Source: Chaunax sp. Z400 (Eukaryota; Chordata; Actinopteri; Lophiiformes; Chaunacidae). Taken from it: 64,000 nucleotides of DNA. The stretch is taken from contig CM075184.1 in assembly GCA_037577475.1 (NCBI GenBank), positions 30,215,094 to 30,279,093 on the forward strand. Direction: 5' to 3'. Within the stretch, counting starts at the first letter, position 1. Each line of letters starts with the position of its first letter. This document shows, one piece after another, positions 24,873 to 36,290 of the stretch. Under the pieces are notes generated by a model, which saw only the letters and a list, made by a program, of their open reading frames with translations, had not been told where the DNA came from and searched no databases. The position numbers were made by a program, and so were the translations under genes.

Positions 24873-25270
24873 TAGATGCGCTGGATGGGGTTTGTGTGGC
24901 TCTGTGATCCTGGGAGCTATGTTGTCTGGGACAACAGCCACTGATAGGGCCGTCCAAGGCAAATTGGTCTCAGGGGAGGGGCTAGACAAAGAGTGATTTG
25001 AAGTCTTCAGTGAATCGGCTACAAAGACGTGGTGATACCTCGCCCAGGTTAGGGAGACCGGGGCCCCCTTCTGCAGCCAGACATTGAAGAGGAGCTCGTC
25101 AGCGAGTGTCTGGTGGCCGGGCCTTCAACCATGGGGCTTGGCTGGGCACAGTACAAATAAGCTTCACGGAGCCGCCACACTGTGGGCCCACCACCTGCTG
25201 GGATAGACGTTGGGGTTGGGTGCAATTTATTACGGGTGGCAGGTGATGGAGGGGACAGGGGACTGCAGAC
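24873..25270 (+). mobile_element. LINE 5' UTR fragment, inverted relative to the 3' end
   Basis: Plus-strand blocks GTGTGGCTCTGTGATCCTGG, GAGCTATGTTGTCTGGG, ACCGGGGCCCCCTTCTGCAG, GTCTGGTGGCCGGGCCTTCA, CCATGGGGCTTGGCTGGGCA and GGGTTGGGTGCAATTT follow the order of the 5' UTR of the same fish LINE family as the neighbouring 3' end. The two ends point in opposite directions, with about 3 kb of body missing. The fragment fades before its endonuclease start. Confidence 0.65.
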
Positions 25271-28200
25271 TCCTCTGCAGACTTATTCTTCTTCTCCCTG
25301 CTCTCCTTTATCATTTTAAATGCTGGACCCTACTTCCTCATAAAAATCCCACAGCTGTATCATTAACCTATGACACTATCAAGCAAGCCAACATTGGTCT
25401 GCTAAACTCTAATTTACTAATTAGTAGCTTGTTGAGACAACAGATAGCCTAATTAATTTCATGTTAAATGACTACTATTAGCTGATACATCACCTAACAA
25501 CATCAACTGATGAATGTATAGACTTCATATATGAATATATAGCCTCAGGGGAAGTGTAGATAATGGAATCACATTTCCATGATGGCAACACCTACAGGTG
25601 CAACATTCCATGTATCTAAAATTAAGTGATTCTAAAATGAGTGTTATATTTACAGCTTTTTCTGCTGTAAACTTAAAGGCCAGTTAATATAACATTCAGT
25701 TTTAACTCCCGACCAAGAGGTGGGGCAACACATTAGATTAATTTTTATTCACAGAGAGAGAGTAAGAGGAGAGGCTTGTGCTTGTCCAATCCATACTGGA
25801 AAACTGATACCGACAAGAAGTACATTTGCATTTTTTCTATTTTTCGATGTTAAAATAGCTAAAAATGTGTGCTTGGCTAACTGATTCAGAATAGTTAGTT
25901 TTATTCTGTTAGTCCACATGGATATTTTGTTGGTATATTGATGCCCAGAATATGACTGCAGATTTTATTGTGAGTTTATTTAACAACCAACAATTGTCTT
26001 TGTAGCCATAGCCCGAATCTGCTTTTTCCTATGCTATTGTCATCCCCATAAACTATGAATCTTTTAAAAAAAGCAATAATATGATGACAGATGTTGATTC
26101 ATTATTCATTTAAGTCTGACAGATGTCACTGAGCATTCTCATTGACACAGCTGTGTGTGTTTTTAGTCTGATTTGCTAGTTTGACAAGGAGTGAATTTCA
26201 CTTTTCGTGTTCAGTGTAATGAAGGGATATGTGACCCAGTGGAGCCGTATGGCTCTTTTTTCTGTCTTTATAGGTTTTGTATGACAATGACATTCGTCAA
26301 CATGTGTTAAAGGCCCAATCAGGCCCAATTGGAGGCATTTTTAAATGGGATTTAACTGGATTTGCCAGTAAGTAAATAACACATACATCCTTATTAGTGA
26401 GAACATAATAACCAATGTACACTGTAATATAGCTCTCTGGAAGCTTATTTTTATGTCTAAATGAGATAAAGCTTTCATTAATCTCATTTAAGTGGAAAGG
26501 AAAACATCCTTTTGATGTGGGGGCTAATGTGTACAGATCAAGTGAATGAAAAGCCCATACAAATGTTTGTATATAACTTCCCTGGAGAACCCCATCTTAA
26601 ATGTCATTAAGAAATATTTTATTTTTGTAAATGTGGCTCTGGCTCAAAAAGCTATTTCACGACGGCATGCAGAGTTGGTAAACAGAGAGAGGAGAGATTC
26701 TTCCACAACTGACACTCATCTCCAAACCAAAGCTCTGCATTGTTACATGATATTTAGCAGATATATACAGTACTTTTTTGCACTGATCTTAAGTTTCCCC
26801 ATTTCCTCTTTACATGAATTCAAATGGTGGTTGCCATGGAAGTGGCCACCAATGACCATGTGACCTAACCCTCGATCTATCTGCTTTCACTCAGCATCAT
26901 CAAGCTTTTTCTCTTAGCTAATAAATCTACAGTTGTGATTAAAGTTGTCATTTCGTTAAAGTGCAGAGCAACACTGAACACTTTAGTACAAATACTTTCT
27001 GAATAACATTTGGTTATTTTTCTCTGCTCTGTTTGATCTCAAGCTTATACTATACTGTGCTCTGAAGAAATCTCCATAAAGGGGGCTTTAATAATTCATG
27101 ACTCTAGATTTAGATTTGTTCCTCACTCCTCAGAAACTGAAAATTCTCCTCTATGTTACTTTGCAGAAGAGCTGTGGATCAGCGTTTTTAAGTTTGATTC
27201 AACAACTTTCAACCAAGCATGTATATTGTGGATTGCATAGCTTACCACTGTATTGTGAATACGATAGAGAAGCACTGAAGGATGATATGAGTATGTGCCT
27301 CTTTTCATTGTTAAGCTCATACTTCAGATCGTTTATAAAAAGCCTATTTAATCTGGAAATGGCTCTCTTTAAGGAGCCTGATAAAGTCTTGATAGATACA
27401 CTTAATCAGGTCTCAAGGCACAACAAAGAAGCAGTCCTCTCTTCACATCGCTTGAACATAAAGTATATTTTGGTCAAACAATGCATTACAATGTTATCTT
27501 CTGCATGTATGAGACACTATTCCGTGCCAAAGTTCTGGTGCCAAATAGGCATGTAAAAAGAACCTTATCAGCAGAAAGAGGTACCATCATCCATCATTCA
27601 GCAGTCACCTAAAATTTAAGGCTGTACTATTTTAAGCCCTAGCTTTTCCTACATACATACAGTTGTTTGCCAACGCCATAATGTAACATTAATCAAGTTA
27701 CAGTGACTGCTGTAACTAGTCTTAGCTGGATATATCGGATATGTATCTGGCCTACTTGCATTTTAATGAAATGAACATGATTGAATAATACATACCAGCT
27801 ATTTTGCTGTTTCTAGTGCTAATGCAATGTAAATAGAGCAAAATAATCTGCAGTGACTAATGTCTGTTTACGTATGCATCATGCATTCAGTGTTTGGTTT
27901 CCCTTGCATGCAAAGTGTTACATAGGTAATTGATTTTGTAAGGTTCATTAGGCACAATTTGTATATCTGATGGGCTGGAAAAGAGAGTTGTTGATTAGTT
28001 AGATTTTGCTTTTGGAAATTGCTTTTTCCTCATTCTTATCTCTGTTGCAACCTTAATGGCACCGTACTTTGGTAGTGCTGCGTATATAAACAACACTGGT
28101 GAATCTCAAGAAATTGTTTTGTATTCTTGCATGGTTTGTACGGGTTTTGTTGTGTCTGTGGGGTCATAAACAGAGGAGATTATGCATTGGTTTATCTAAG

Positions 28201-31200
28201 ATAAAGATGTTTCGGCTCACATAAACACGGACTTATGCATATGGCAGAAGTATTCATATTATCTCTCAGTTCCACCTTATAAAAATAGAGAAAAATCTTT
28301 TTCATTTTCATTGTTTTAAATATTCAGGTGATGAATATTTGCTATTTACTCCCAAATACCACCTACCTGTTTGCTACTGCTGTTATGTTAAACATTCAGC
28401 CTCCGTGTTCACATTATTTACAAGGTAATGTGAAGCCGAAAGGCTTTAAATGGGAAGGCAGAAAATACAACAACCAGTGCAACACAGAAGTAGTAATTTT
28501 CCAACATATAAGAGGTGACCACTCTTATACGACCTCCAGGTCATTGGGTCAGTACACTAGTTCACTGATGGTTTCTCCAGGGATAGAGGGTGAAATATAC
28601 ACTGATTCTCCAGACTGCTTTTGGCTGGTCGTTTTTTACTTTATCATTCTTGACCAACTGACAGAAAATACCATCTGTGTACGAGGAAAAATACACATCC
28701 ACTTAAACTTTAGAATTACAACCTCTTAAAAAGTCTTTGAAAAGCAGACATACGGGTAACACAAGCTATGTTTGACAAGAGGATTAAAGCAAATTACATT
28801 TCATTTCAACTCTTTAAAACTGCTTGAAGAATGGAACCCTAAATATCCAGGATCCAAGCATATAATAAAAATGGCTGAAGCTACTAGTGTAAGGCAATTT
28901 TAGACCCTTTTTATTGGTGGTGAAACATAAACTAAATCTCATCTCAGCACCTTTAAATATATTAATACTAATAATGCATAGTGCCACTGTGTAGAGGATA
29001 TGTCTAAATGCTTGTATTTAGCAGCAGGAGGTTTTCTGCTGCTGTAGAAACTCTATCCACAGAATTTTACAGAGTCTTTTCGGCGAGAAATGAGGAGCTG
29101 CATTTTTGGCATCTTAATGACCTATCTCTGTGGTGTTTTAGTACTTACAAGCTCAATTTGCTGGCTTATGAGCCAGTTTGCCACCATAATATTCTTTCTC
29201 CTCCACTTATTAATAATGGTATGACTTTCTGTCCCTCTGAGCCACTACTCATGATACTGTACTTTGTACAACATGACAGACTCCTCATGTCCTCATCTGT
29301 TTTTGATGTGTGGTTTGTGAAGATACAATATATATACTGTGTATACAGTGCATAAAACTTGTGTGTCTACAAAGCCTGGAGCTTATTTACTATCCATTAA
29401 ATATACTGAAACCTAACAATTTTGAGCTGTTTTGTTCTTTCCCTGCATTAATAACCGGTGCATTCAGCACAGAAGGGAACATTAAAATGTATATTATATA
29501 TTGATAATTTTCATGCAAATAAGATGAAGGTTTACATGCTCCTCCAGGGGTTGAGATTTTTCTTCTTTTTTTTTTTTTCTTCCCAAAACCTTTAACGCAT
29601 AGAGTCGTCAGCCAGCTACAATAAGGCTTGTTTTTATTAGTTCTTGATCAATTCACACACTTTACTCTCACACACTGAAAGAAAATGTTTGTTTAATATG
29701 CCACATAAACAGCCGTTTCACTGACACACACGTTTACATTGTAACTATTTGTTTTTCATGCAGCAATTCTAAAGTGTACTGGGGATGTGCTGCAGCAGTT
29801 TATTGAAATGTATCATTTCACAGCCTGTGTCACAGAGACTGGATGAAGTCTGTACTCACAGACAACCTGATTAGAAAAGCACATGAAATATGAAACTTGA
29901 CTTGATTTCTCCTCTGAGCTATTTTTGTCAGATCCTTTTGTCCATTTAGCTGTGTAGGTTAATTGTCTCCTCGTTTCAGTCTCTGCATGTGATGCAACTT
30001 AAAAAGGGACATGATTGCAAATTCAAATGCTAATTTCCTCTGAGGCTCGAGAGGTGGAAATGCAGACATGCTGGTAGTAACTATTTATAAGCAAGGTTAT
30101 TAGAATAGGGAAACAAATTAACCAGACATCACTCTGGATTATGTGAACACGACAAACTGCTGTGGCGGGGCCTCTCTCTGTGTTCACATGCTTCTGTGAG
30201 AGCACAGTGGAGTGGAAGCATTTCAACACTGTGGGATAAGCACGGTACACTGAGGTCATACCCCACTAATACATGAGCTGACCCCTGAATCCATGGACAC
30301 TGTAGTAATCCATTAGTGGGATCAGGGACACAGACTACACAGCAGACTGCACAGAGCAGTGGAAGAAAAAAAACTGTCTACATTTTGCTTGTAACATAAA
30401 GATTCACCCCGTGGTATCCTCCATTCAATGTCTTTGGGCCAATATAAACTAAGGATGTTGCAGCTGACCCATGCAGTGCCAGTGGCATTACTTTAATTGG
30501 TGGGATGTACTGAGATGATGGGATGTGATTTGCAATTAATGGGTTTTGTATGCTGCCTTAAATTGTTAGCAACTTATTTTTGTGACACACTAAAGACCAT
30601 CCCATTTGTCTTATGTGTGTAGGTAGACACAGCACAAAATAAATTGAATATTCATGAAAGACTGATTGATTTGCTTATTTGAATTTGAAAATTGAGATAA
30701 CCTTTCAGGAATATGTCTGTACAATCCCTCACTTGGATGGGTGAAGATGATATTCAGATACTTCTATCAGGTGACCTTGTATGGTGACATCACATTACTG
30801 TCAATCTATTTTGAAAACTGCCTCAATACCAACCAAACAGTGCTGGTTTTTATTATTATTTCTGTTCAAAAGTTATCATTACATTGTTGTTTTACATAGT
30901 GTTTGCCAATTGATTAACATTATCTTAAAGAATATCTGTTACAGTCATATTAGCCCATTTTATAGCTAACTAACGTCACTGTATGTTAGTTGTTGTGAAT
31001 GTACTCGCATACTAAGTAGCTTTGTAGCTTAGCTACTTATCTTAGTAATTAAATAGCATATTTTAGAGAAATACTATTTGCTATGATATGAAGTAGTTAA
31101 ATAATTTGATGCTAAGTATAACTTTATTGCAATTAATTAGTAGTTTTACAGTCATCTATATATATACATACATATCTATCTATGGAGGTACCATTGTTTA

Positions 31201-31678
31201 AATTTAGTAGACATGGCTGATGGATTTGTTGTTAAAATGGTCTCAGTGTGTTTGCAAAAACCACAACCCACAGTCAGGAGAGACGCAAAATAGGTTCAAG
31301 TGGGAAAAAAGTAGAATTAAAGACCTTAGTGTATAAATTACAAGTACAAATTTATACTATTCTGATAAAATGCTAACTAAACATTACAAACCTATATAAA
31401 ACATAGATAAGATTCTACTGACACAGAAACTATTGCTTCAAATACAAATAATATACGGGTGATTTTTGAGCCATTAGTGGAAGAGATATGCATCTACAAC
31501 CCAGTACAAGAACAGAAGAACAAGCAGCATGGAGAACTGACAGATGAAGAATTTAATTTACAAAATTCTGTTCTGCAACCATCATTTCAAAATACTGACA
31601 TATAAAAAAATGATGGCTGGCATAAGTAAAGTCTGTTATATATGTACTTGCTCCTGTTTTTGTTTTGCTTTTCTTGTA
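25271..31678. other. Unique sequence, no supported gene
   Basis: About 6.4 kb. The longest frames (27098-27556, 152 residues; 28328-28729, 133 residues) have no recognisable domain or codon pattern. One splice-flanked open segment at 26274-26367 is listed separately. At 30262-30320, CCCACTAAT and ATTAGTGGG form 9-bp arms around a 41-nt loop. Confidence 0.5.
26274..26367 (+). other. Weak orphan exon candidate
   Basis: A 94-bp segment lies between a good acceptor (TTTTTTCTGTCTTTATAG) and a good donor (GTAAGT). Only the first frame is open, giving 31 codons that start VLYDNDIRQH and end KWDLTGFA. A frame this short is often open by chance, and I recognise no family. Confidence 0.18.
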
Positions 31679-31705
31679 TCTCTCTCTCTCTCTCTCTCCC
31701 CTTCT

Positions 31706-31752
<47 letters not shown>
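31679..31752. repeat. Compound (TC)10-(CA)23 microsatellite
   Basis: TC run at 31679-31698, a CCCCTTCTC spacer, then an uninterrupted CA run at 31707-31752. The cysteine-valine-rich minus-strand frames here are artefacts. Confidence 0.95.
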
Positions 31753-31756
<4 letters not shown>

Positions 31757-34700
31757 AAATGCACATACACTAACACAGAACCCCACTGCACCCTCTTTGC
31801 AGGAAATTTAATGGTTTCATGAACATCAGCCTGGGTCATGCTTGGGTCACAGCCAATTTATCTCAGCAATACACAGTGAGGGGGCTGTGTATGAAAACCA
31901 TACATTAGCTTGGGGTTGTAATTGATTAGCTAGTTTGTGTATATAGAATAGATTGCAGAATCATTTTGAAAGAGGAAAGATGTGTCCAAATTGGTCTTAT
32001 TCTCCTCACAGGATACAATCATTAGATCTGTGATGTGTATGGTTTCTGTATTCTTTTAAAAAAATCCTATTTCCTGTTGGCACTGGTTTTTGATTATTTT
32101 GACTGAGAGCCAGTGGCAAAACATGTTGAATGATCATGACAAATTAAAATAGATGCATCGGTTTTCTATAGTTTTACACGTTAACATGCAGCAGTGCATC
32201 TAATCCTGTGTCTACTGAGCTGTTAATGTAAACACAATGTTTGGTAGCTTGTTATAGTCACACTGCATGCAGGGGCATATTTGACTTATGCCATAATATA
32301 TGAAGCAATCCTTTTATCCATGTGTTATACTTGGCTGCTTACTGAACTGAGAAAACAGAAAACACAAAAATAATCTCCTTCATTATGATTTATGGTGTAA
32401 GAGATCAGGTTCTGAAGATGCTATTTGCATCCTCTATATTAAAGTACACTCGGATGGTCCAGTATTGAAATGCTCAGTATAACTCAGTCAGTCCAAGGCT
32501 CACTCTGTATCTTTATTTGATATGCTTTCCTGTAATTTGCAGTGTGCCATTTCAATTGGAAAATACAAATTCTATGGTCTGCAAAACAGAGTTGGACTGG
32601 CATTTTTTAAAAATCTACGTTTACCTCTATTCTCAGTTGACAAGCAGCTTCTTTGTTTATTCCTCTGGTATCTTTTTAGCTGGCATGGATAGTCTACCGG
32701 CCAATCTTATCTGGGCTTGGATAAAAGCCAGCTGCAGATAGTTATAGGGAAAGGAATTGCATTAATTAAGTTCTGGTAACCTAATATGTTGAAATGCAAT
32801 CTGGTAAAATCAACCATTGGCATTTCCAGTATGCGGTTGAGGCCTCTGCATATTCCATAAAAGCATTCTGGGAAACATCCCCACTGGAAAGAGTGGAGGT
32901 CTTTGTGGCTCTGTGGTGACACAGACTCACCACAAGGTAAGCTTTCGTCTATGTTCTGGTTTAGTAATGACTTCTCTTGTCTACTCACAGTTCTAAATGC
33001 ATTCCCATCTGTGAAATGCCAAACAAATTAAATCTAACACATAGCGATTAGATTCAGTCATACTCGTCATTATGGCCATTAGAAACCAATGAGGTATTGC
33101 AAATATTTTATTGCCAGATTTAATGAAGCTGCAGTTCTCCATTTGTTTGTCTGTGATATTTGCATAAACCCACTCCACATGGCTGACTATAACAAAGCTA
33201 TTCAGCAGACCTTTATGACATTTGCCAGGTGTGTGCAAGCAGCCTTAATCCTGTCATGCACACAGATCTAAAGTGTATATTAGATTACAACCTCCATATA
33301 CAGGTCAGCTGGGATGATTAACAGTAATAGCAAAAGCTGTAGAGCTAAAGGCCTATGGAGGAATGGTAAGGGCAAATCTATGCAAGTCCACCAGTTTGTA
33401 CACCACAGGCCAGATTTCACCGTGCCTAATTGAGTTGCACATGTAATACATATTTATGTGCTGAGAAGCTTTCTGGGATGCATTTTCAAATGGCCTTAAA
33501 GCTCCTGATTCATTTTGTTTTTGTGTACTGTTTGGTTACACAACACCATTTGTGTGCCTTGTTTTGAATACTGGATAATATTTTGTACTTAAACTGAATT
33601 GGTAATTAATCACTGCTGCCTTTCACCCCCCCCACCAGCCCTTTGGTAGAGGGGATGGTGTTGGCTTAAACAATGGCAACAGCACGGCCACTCTTTCACC
33701 AAGCTGTGGTGCTGCACTATTGCCATCTAGTGGTAGGTTCAGTTGCCATGAAGACAAATTATTATCATTATGCCTCATAGTTGGTATTAATGCATGCACC
33801 AAGGAACTTCTCAAGCAGCAAAATCTAGATGCAAAAATGACACTAATACACCCCCCCCGCCCCATTCATAAAGGCCAATGTTGGTGAAGTATTAGTATGA
33901 AACTATGCACATTAAGATCATACTTCATAATAAAAAATATTTAAAAACTCCTTAAACGTGTCTCCATATCAGATGTAAAAACATATGTTTTCTTAAATGT
34001 AAAGGTAAGAATTCTGCACACTGCCAGACCATCTGCTTTGTCTCCCTTTTTTGTGAATGGCAGTCTTTTATCTTACATATGATAATAGCACCATCGTGTG
34101 GTAACTTAGGGGTTGAGCACAAAGCCAGGCAAAACGATGACTTGTAAGAAGTATAATGACTGAACTGATTTTATATGCTGTAGCCACACACATTCATTTT
34201 CAGCCATGAATAATAAAAATTGAATTTATACTAACTTACAGTTTATATATTTTACACCAACATAATCATCAGTAGTTAGAAAGATAAATCAAACTAAATG
34301 CTGTTGAAGAATCAAAATGCATGATGCTACTGTATGTTTTGCCTTTGTAAAACAAATGCATGTTGGAAGGATTTAATGTAAGCATTTATGGACAGCAGTT
34401 CTTTATCTGGATATATTGTATATTTTGCTCTACTTGCTACTTTTGACCGACTATTTTCTAGTATCATAGTTTTGTTTGATCTGGTTCAACAAGAAATGTG
34501 CTGTTCAGAGAGAAAGCAATGTGTTAAATCAAACTTGTGGCAGTACCTACCCTTAAGCACAGCTATGTAACAAAAGTGGGGCAATATTTGAGTCGCTTGG
34601 CTCTGCTGCTATTTTGACATCATTCAGCAGAGGCACAAATGTGGCTTTCCTGTCCCCAGGTAAGCTGTACATCATCTTTGTTTGCTGGGAAAGCTGCCAT

Positions 34701-35014
34701 TACTCAGAATTTGGCCCAATGTTACTCCAACAGTTAGCAGCAGTAAGTGCAGTATATTGGTTTTCTCTGCACAGAGGACCTTGGAAATGAATAAGTATTG
34801 CTCCCCTATATCACAACAACCACTGTCTTAATGCCCTTTAGCGAGGCTATTAGAAAAGCTGCTCCATGCTTAATGCTAGAATATGGTGGTTGCACCGAGC
34901 TGCGGTACCACTGAAGAGTAAATATAGGTAAAAAATGCAATGTTTGTTGTTTAATAAAGAACAAGCAAAGTAGCCAACTCTGGATTAAAAAATGAGCTTC
35001 AACAAATGAGATGC
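31753..35014. other. Unique sequence with two C-runs and a CTCF-like site
   Basis: C-runs sit at 33626-33633 and 33851-33858. No transposon or gene is recognised. The frames at 32993-33238 and 34806-35108 have no domain. Confidence 0.5.
33722..33733 (-). promoter_or_regulatory. CTCF core-like motif
   Basis: On the minus strand the 12-mer CCACTAGATGGC fits the vertebrate CTCF core CCASYAGRKGGC at every position. Occupancy cannot be inferred from one core match. The site lies in unique sequence between two poly-C runs. Confidence 0.35.
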
Positions 35015-36290
35015 AAACGAGACGCCCACATACAGTACAGTATGCGTGCTGTGTCTTCGTCAAGCTCTGATCCTCTACCAAAGGCCTGGGAGTTTGAGGG
35101 TTCTGCATATTATCTTGCTGTTCCTAAGATTGCATTCTCCTGGACAGAGACATCACATGTTGTACATGTAATGCTACTAAAGCCACTCTTCCAGTTTTGG
35201 GGTCACTGCCCCTGATGCACCTGAACATTGGGACCATTTTGGCTTTTAACTTTCACATCTGCTTCCAGATGTTCCATCAGCCAATTGTAATTCTTGATCT
35301 TCTTGTGCTCCGTCTCCCTGGTGTTACTGTCAGCTGGGATTGCCAAATCTACTGTATTACAACTGACCTCTTCCGCTCCTTGTCAACCACCACTATGTCG
35401 GTTTGGTTAGCCAGCAGCTGCTTGTAAGTCTGGAACATGAAGTCCCACAGGATCTTAGCTCTGTTGCTCTCAACCACTGTCAGTGATGCCTCCTATTGGG
35501 ACTAGGGGACTTGATGTCTATCCCTTCCTATATCTCTCTATGATACATACCACAGAGGGCCTTGGTCTTCCACAACATTTCTTCTTCCTTTCTCCTCATC
35601 ACCTTTTGTCTTCTGCTGCTTATGGTACTCCCTTAGTAGTTCATCCAAGGTGGGTGGGTGGGGGGGCATCTTCTTGTGTATTCATGCATGCTCCTGGTCC
35701 TTGCATCGTCCTCATGGTTTCCATTGGCATGTGGGATAAACGGGTCCTTGTAGCTATCCTGTATGTCTGCTTCCTCTGGTAACGCCACCCTCCTTACCAT
35801 CTTCCCTCTCTTTGGCACCATGTGGCTACTTTTTTTTAGTTTGGTGCTCAGGTTGGTCTGCTGAGTCTTAGAGCTCCTATGATGCTGAGAGGAGCTTCCA
35901 TGTTGTGAAGAAGCAGGTAATCAGCCAGTAGTTTGACAGTGTTGTTTCCTTGATCAGGATTGTACTGCCTTGTGTTAGCTGGTCTCAGTGAGTGTCTGTC
36001 ACTGTTAGTTCCTTCAGACAGAGGGAGTGGACCATGTCAAGGTCCCGGTGCTGTCCAGTTCTTCATGTCTGAGACTCGTTGTTGGATGTCTGTCTGTGAT
36101 GCTGACTGTTACTTGTTGCTGTGGTCTGCTCTGAAGTCCACCAGTCACTTCGCATTGCTGCTGTGTGAGGTTTCTTTCACCTATATGTCCCTCCAGTATT
36201 GCTCAGTCTCAGCTCTGGAAGGGTCTGTCCTTTTGCTGTTATTCCCTTGCAGCTGGAAGTACATCCTGGATAGGTCCTTGGCCAATAAAA
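35015..36290 (-). pseudogene. Deleted non-LTR retrotransposon with restriction-like endonuclease
   Basis: Minus-strand blocks, in order: GNNSKRTDPSRAETEQYWRD, RVSDMKNWTAPGP, SNYWLITCFFTTWKLLS, MVPKRGKMVRRVALPEEADI, ALCGMYHREI, KILWDFMFQTYKQLL, TDIVVVDKERKRSVVI, DLAIPADSNT, SVQENAILGTA and a final GLW-stop (TAG at 35075-35077). These match a widespread fish LINE whose reverse transcriptase is followed by a PD-(D/E)XK-type endonuclease; TDIVVVDK...DLAIP is that nuclease core, with the usual P of PD changed to T. I place it in the R2/R4/HERO-like group, clade uncertain. The central part of the RT, including the YxDD palm box, is deleted between the SNYW and MVPKRG blocks. A zinc-finger region before KILWDF is also missing. 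Many stops and frameshifts confirm it is dead. Confidence 0.75.

Noticed and set aside
24415..24996. 193-residue plus-strand frame, the longest open frame
   Set aside because: It is a shadow of the minus-strand LINE 3' end, the CT-rich tract and the inverted LINE 5' UTR.
27098..27556. 152-residue frame, one of the longest in the window
   Set aside because: No domain, no codon pattern and no exon signals at its ends; expected by chance in 64 kb.
31553..31839. Cysteine/valine-rich and threonine/histidine-rich frames
   Set aside because: Translations of the TC/CA microsatellite.
32831..32934. Possible exon ending at AAG-GTAAGC
   Set aside because: All three frames contain a stop.
34661..34744. 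Splice-flanked open segment (CCCCAG acceptor, GTAAGT donor)
   Set aside because: It begins GTAAGC right after the acceptor and its peptide is not protein-like. It serves as an example of how such signals arise by chance.
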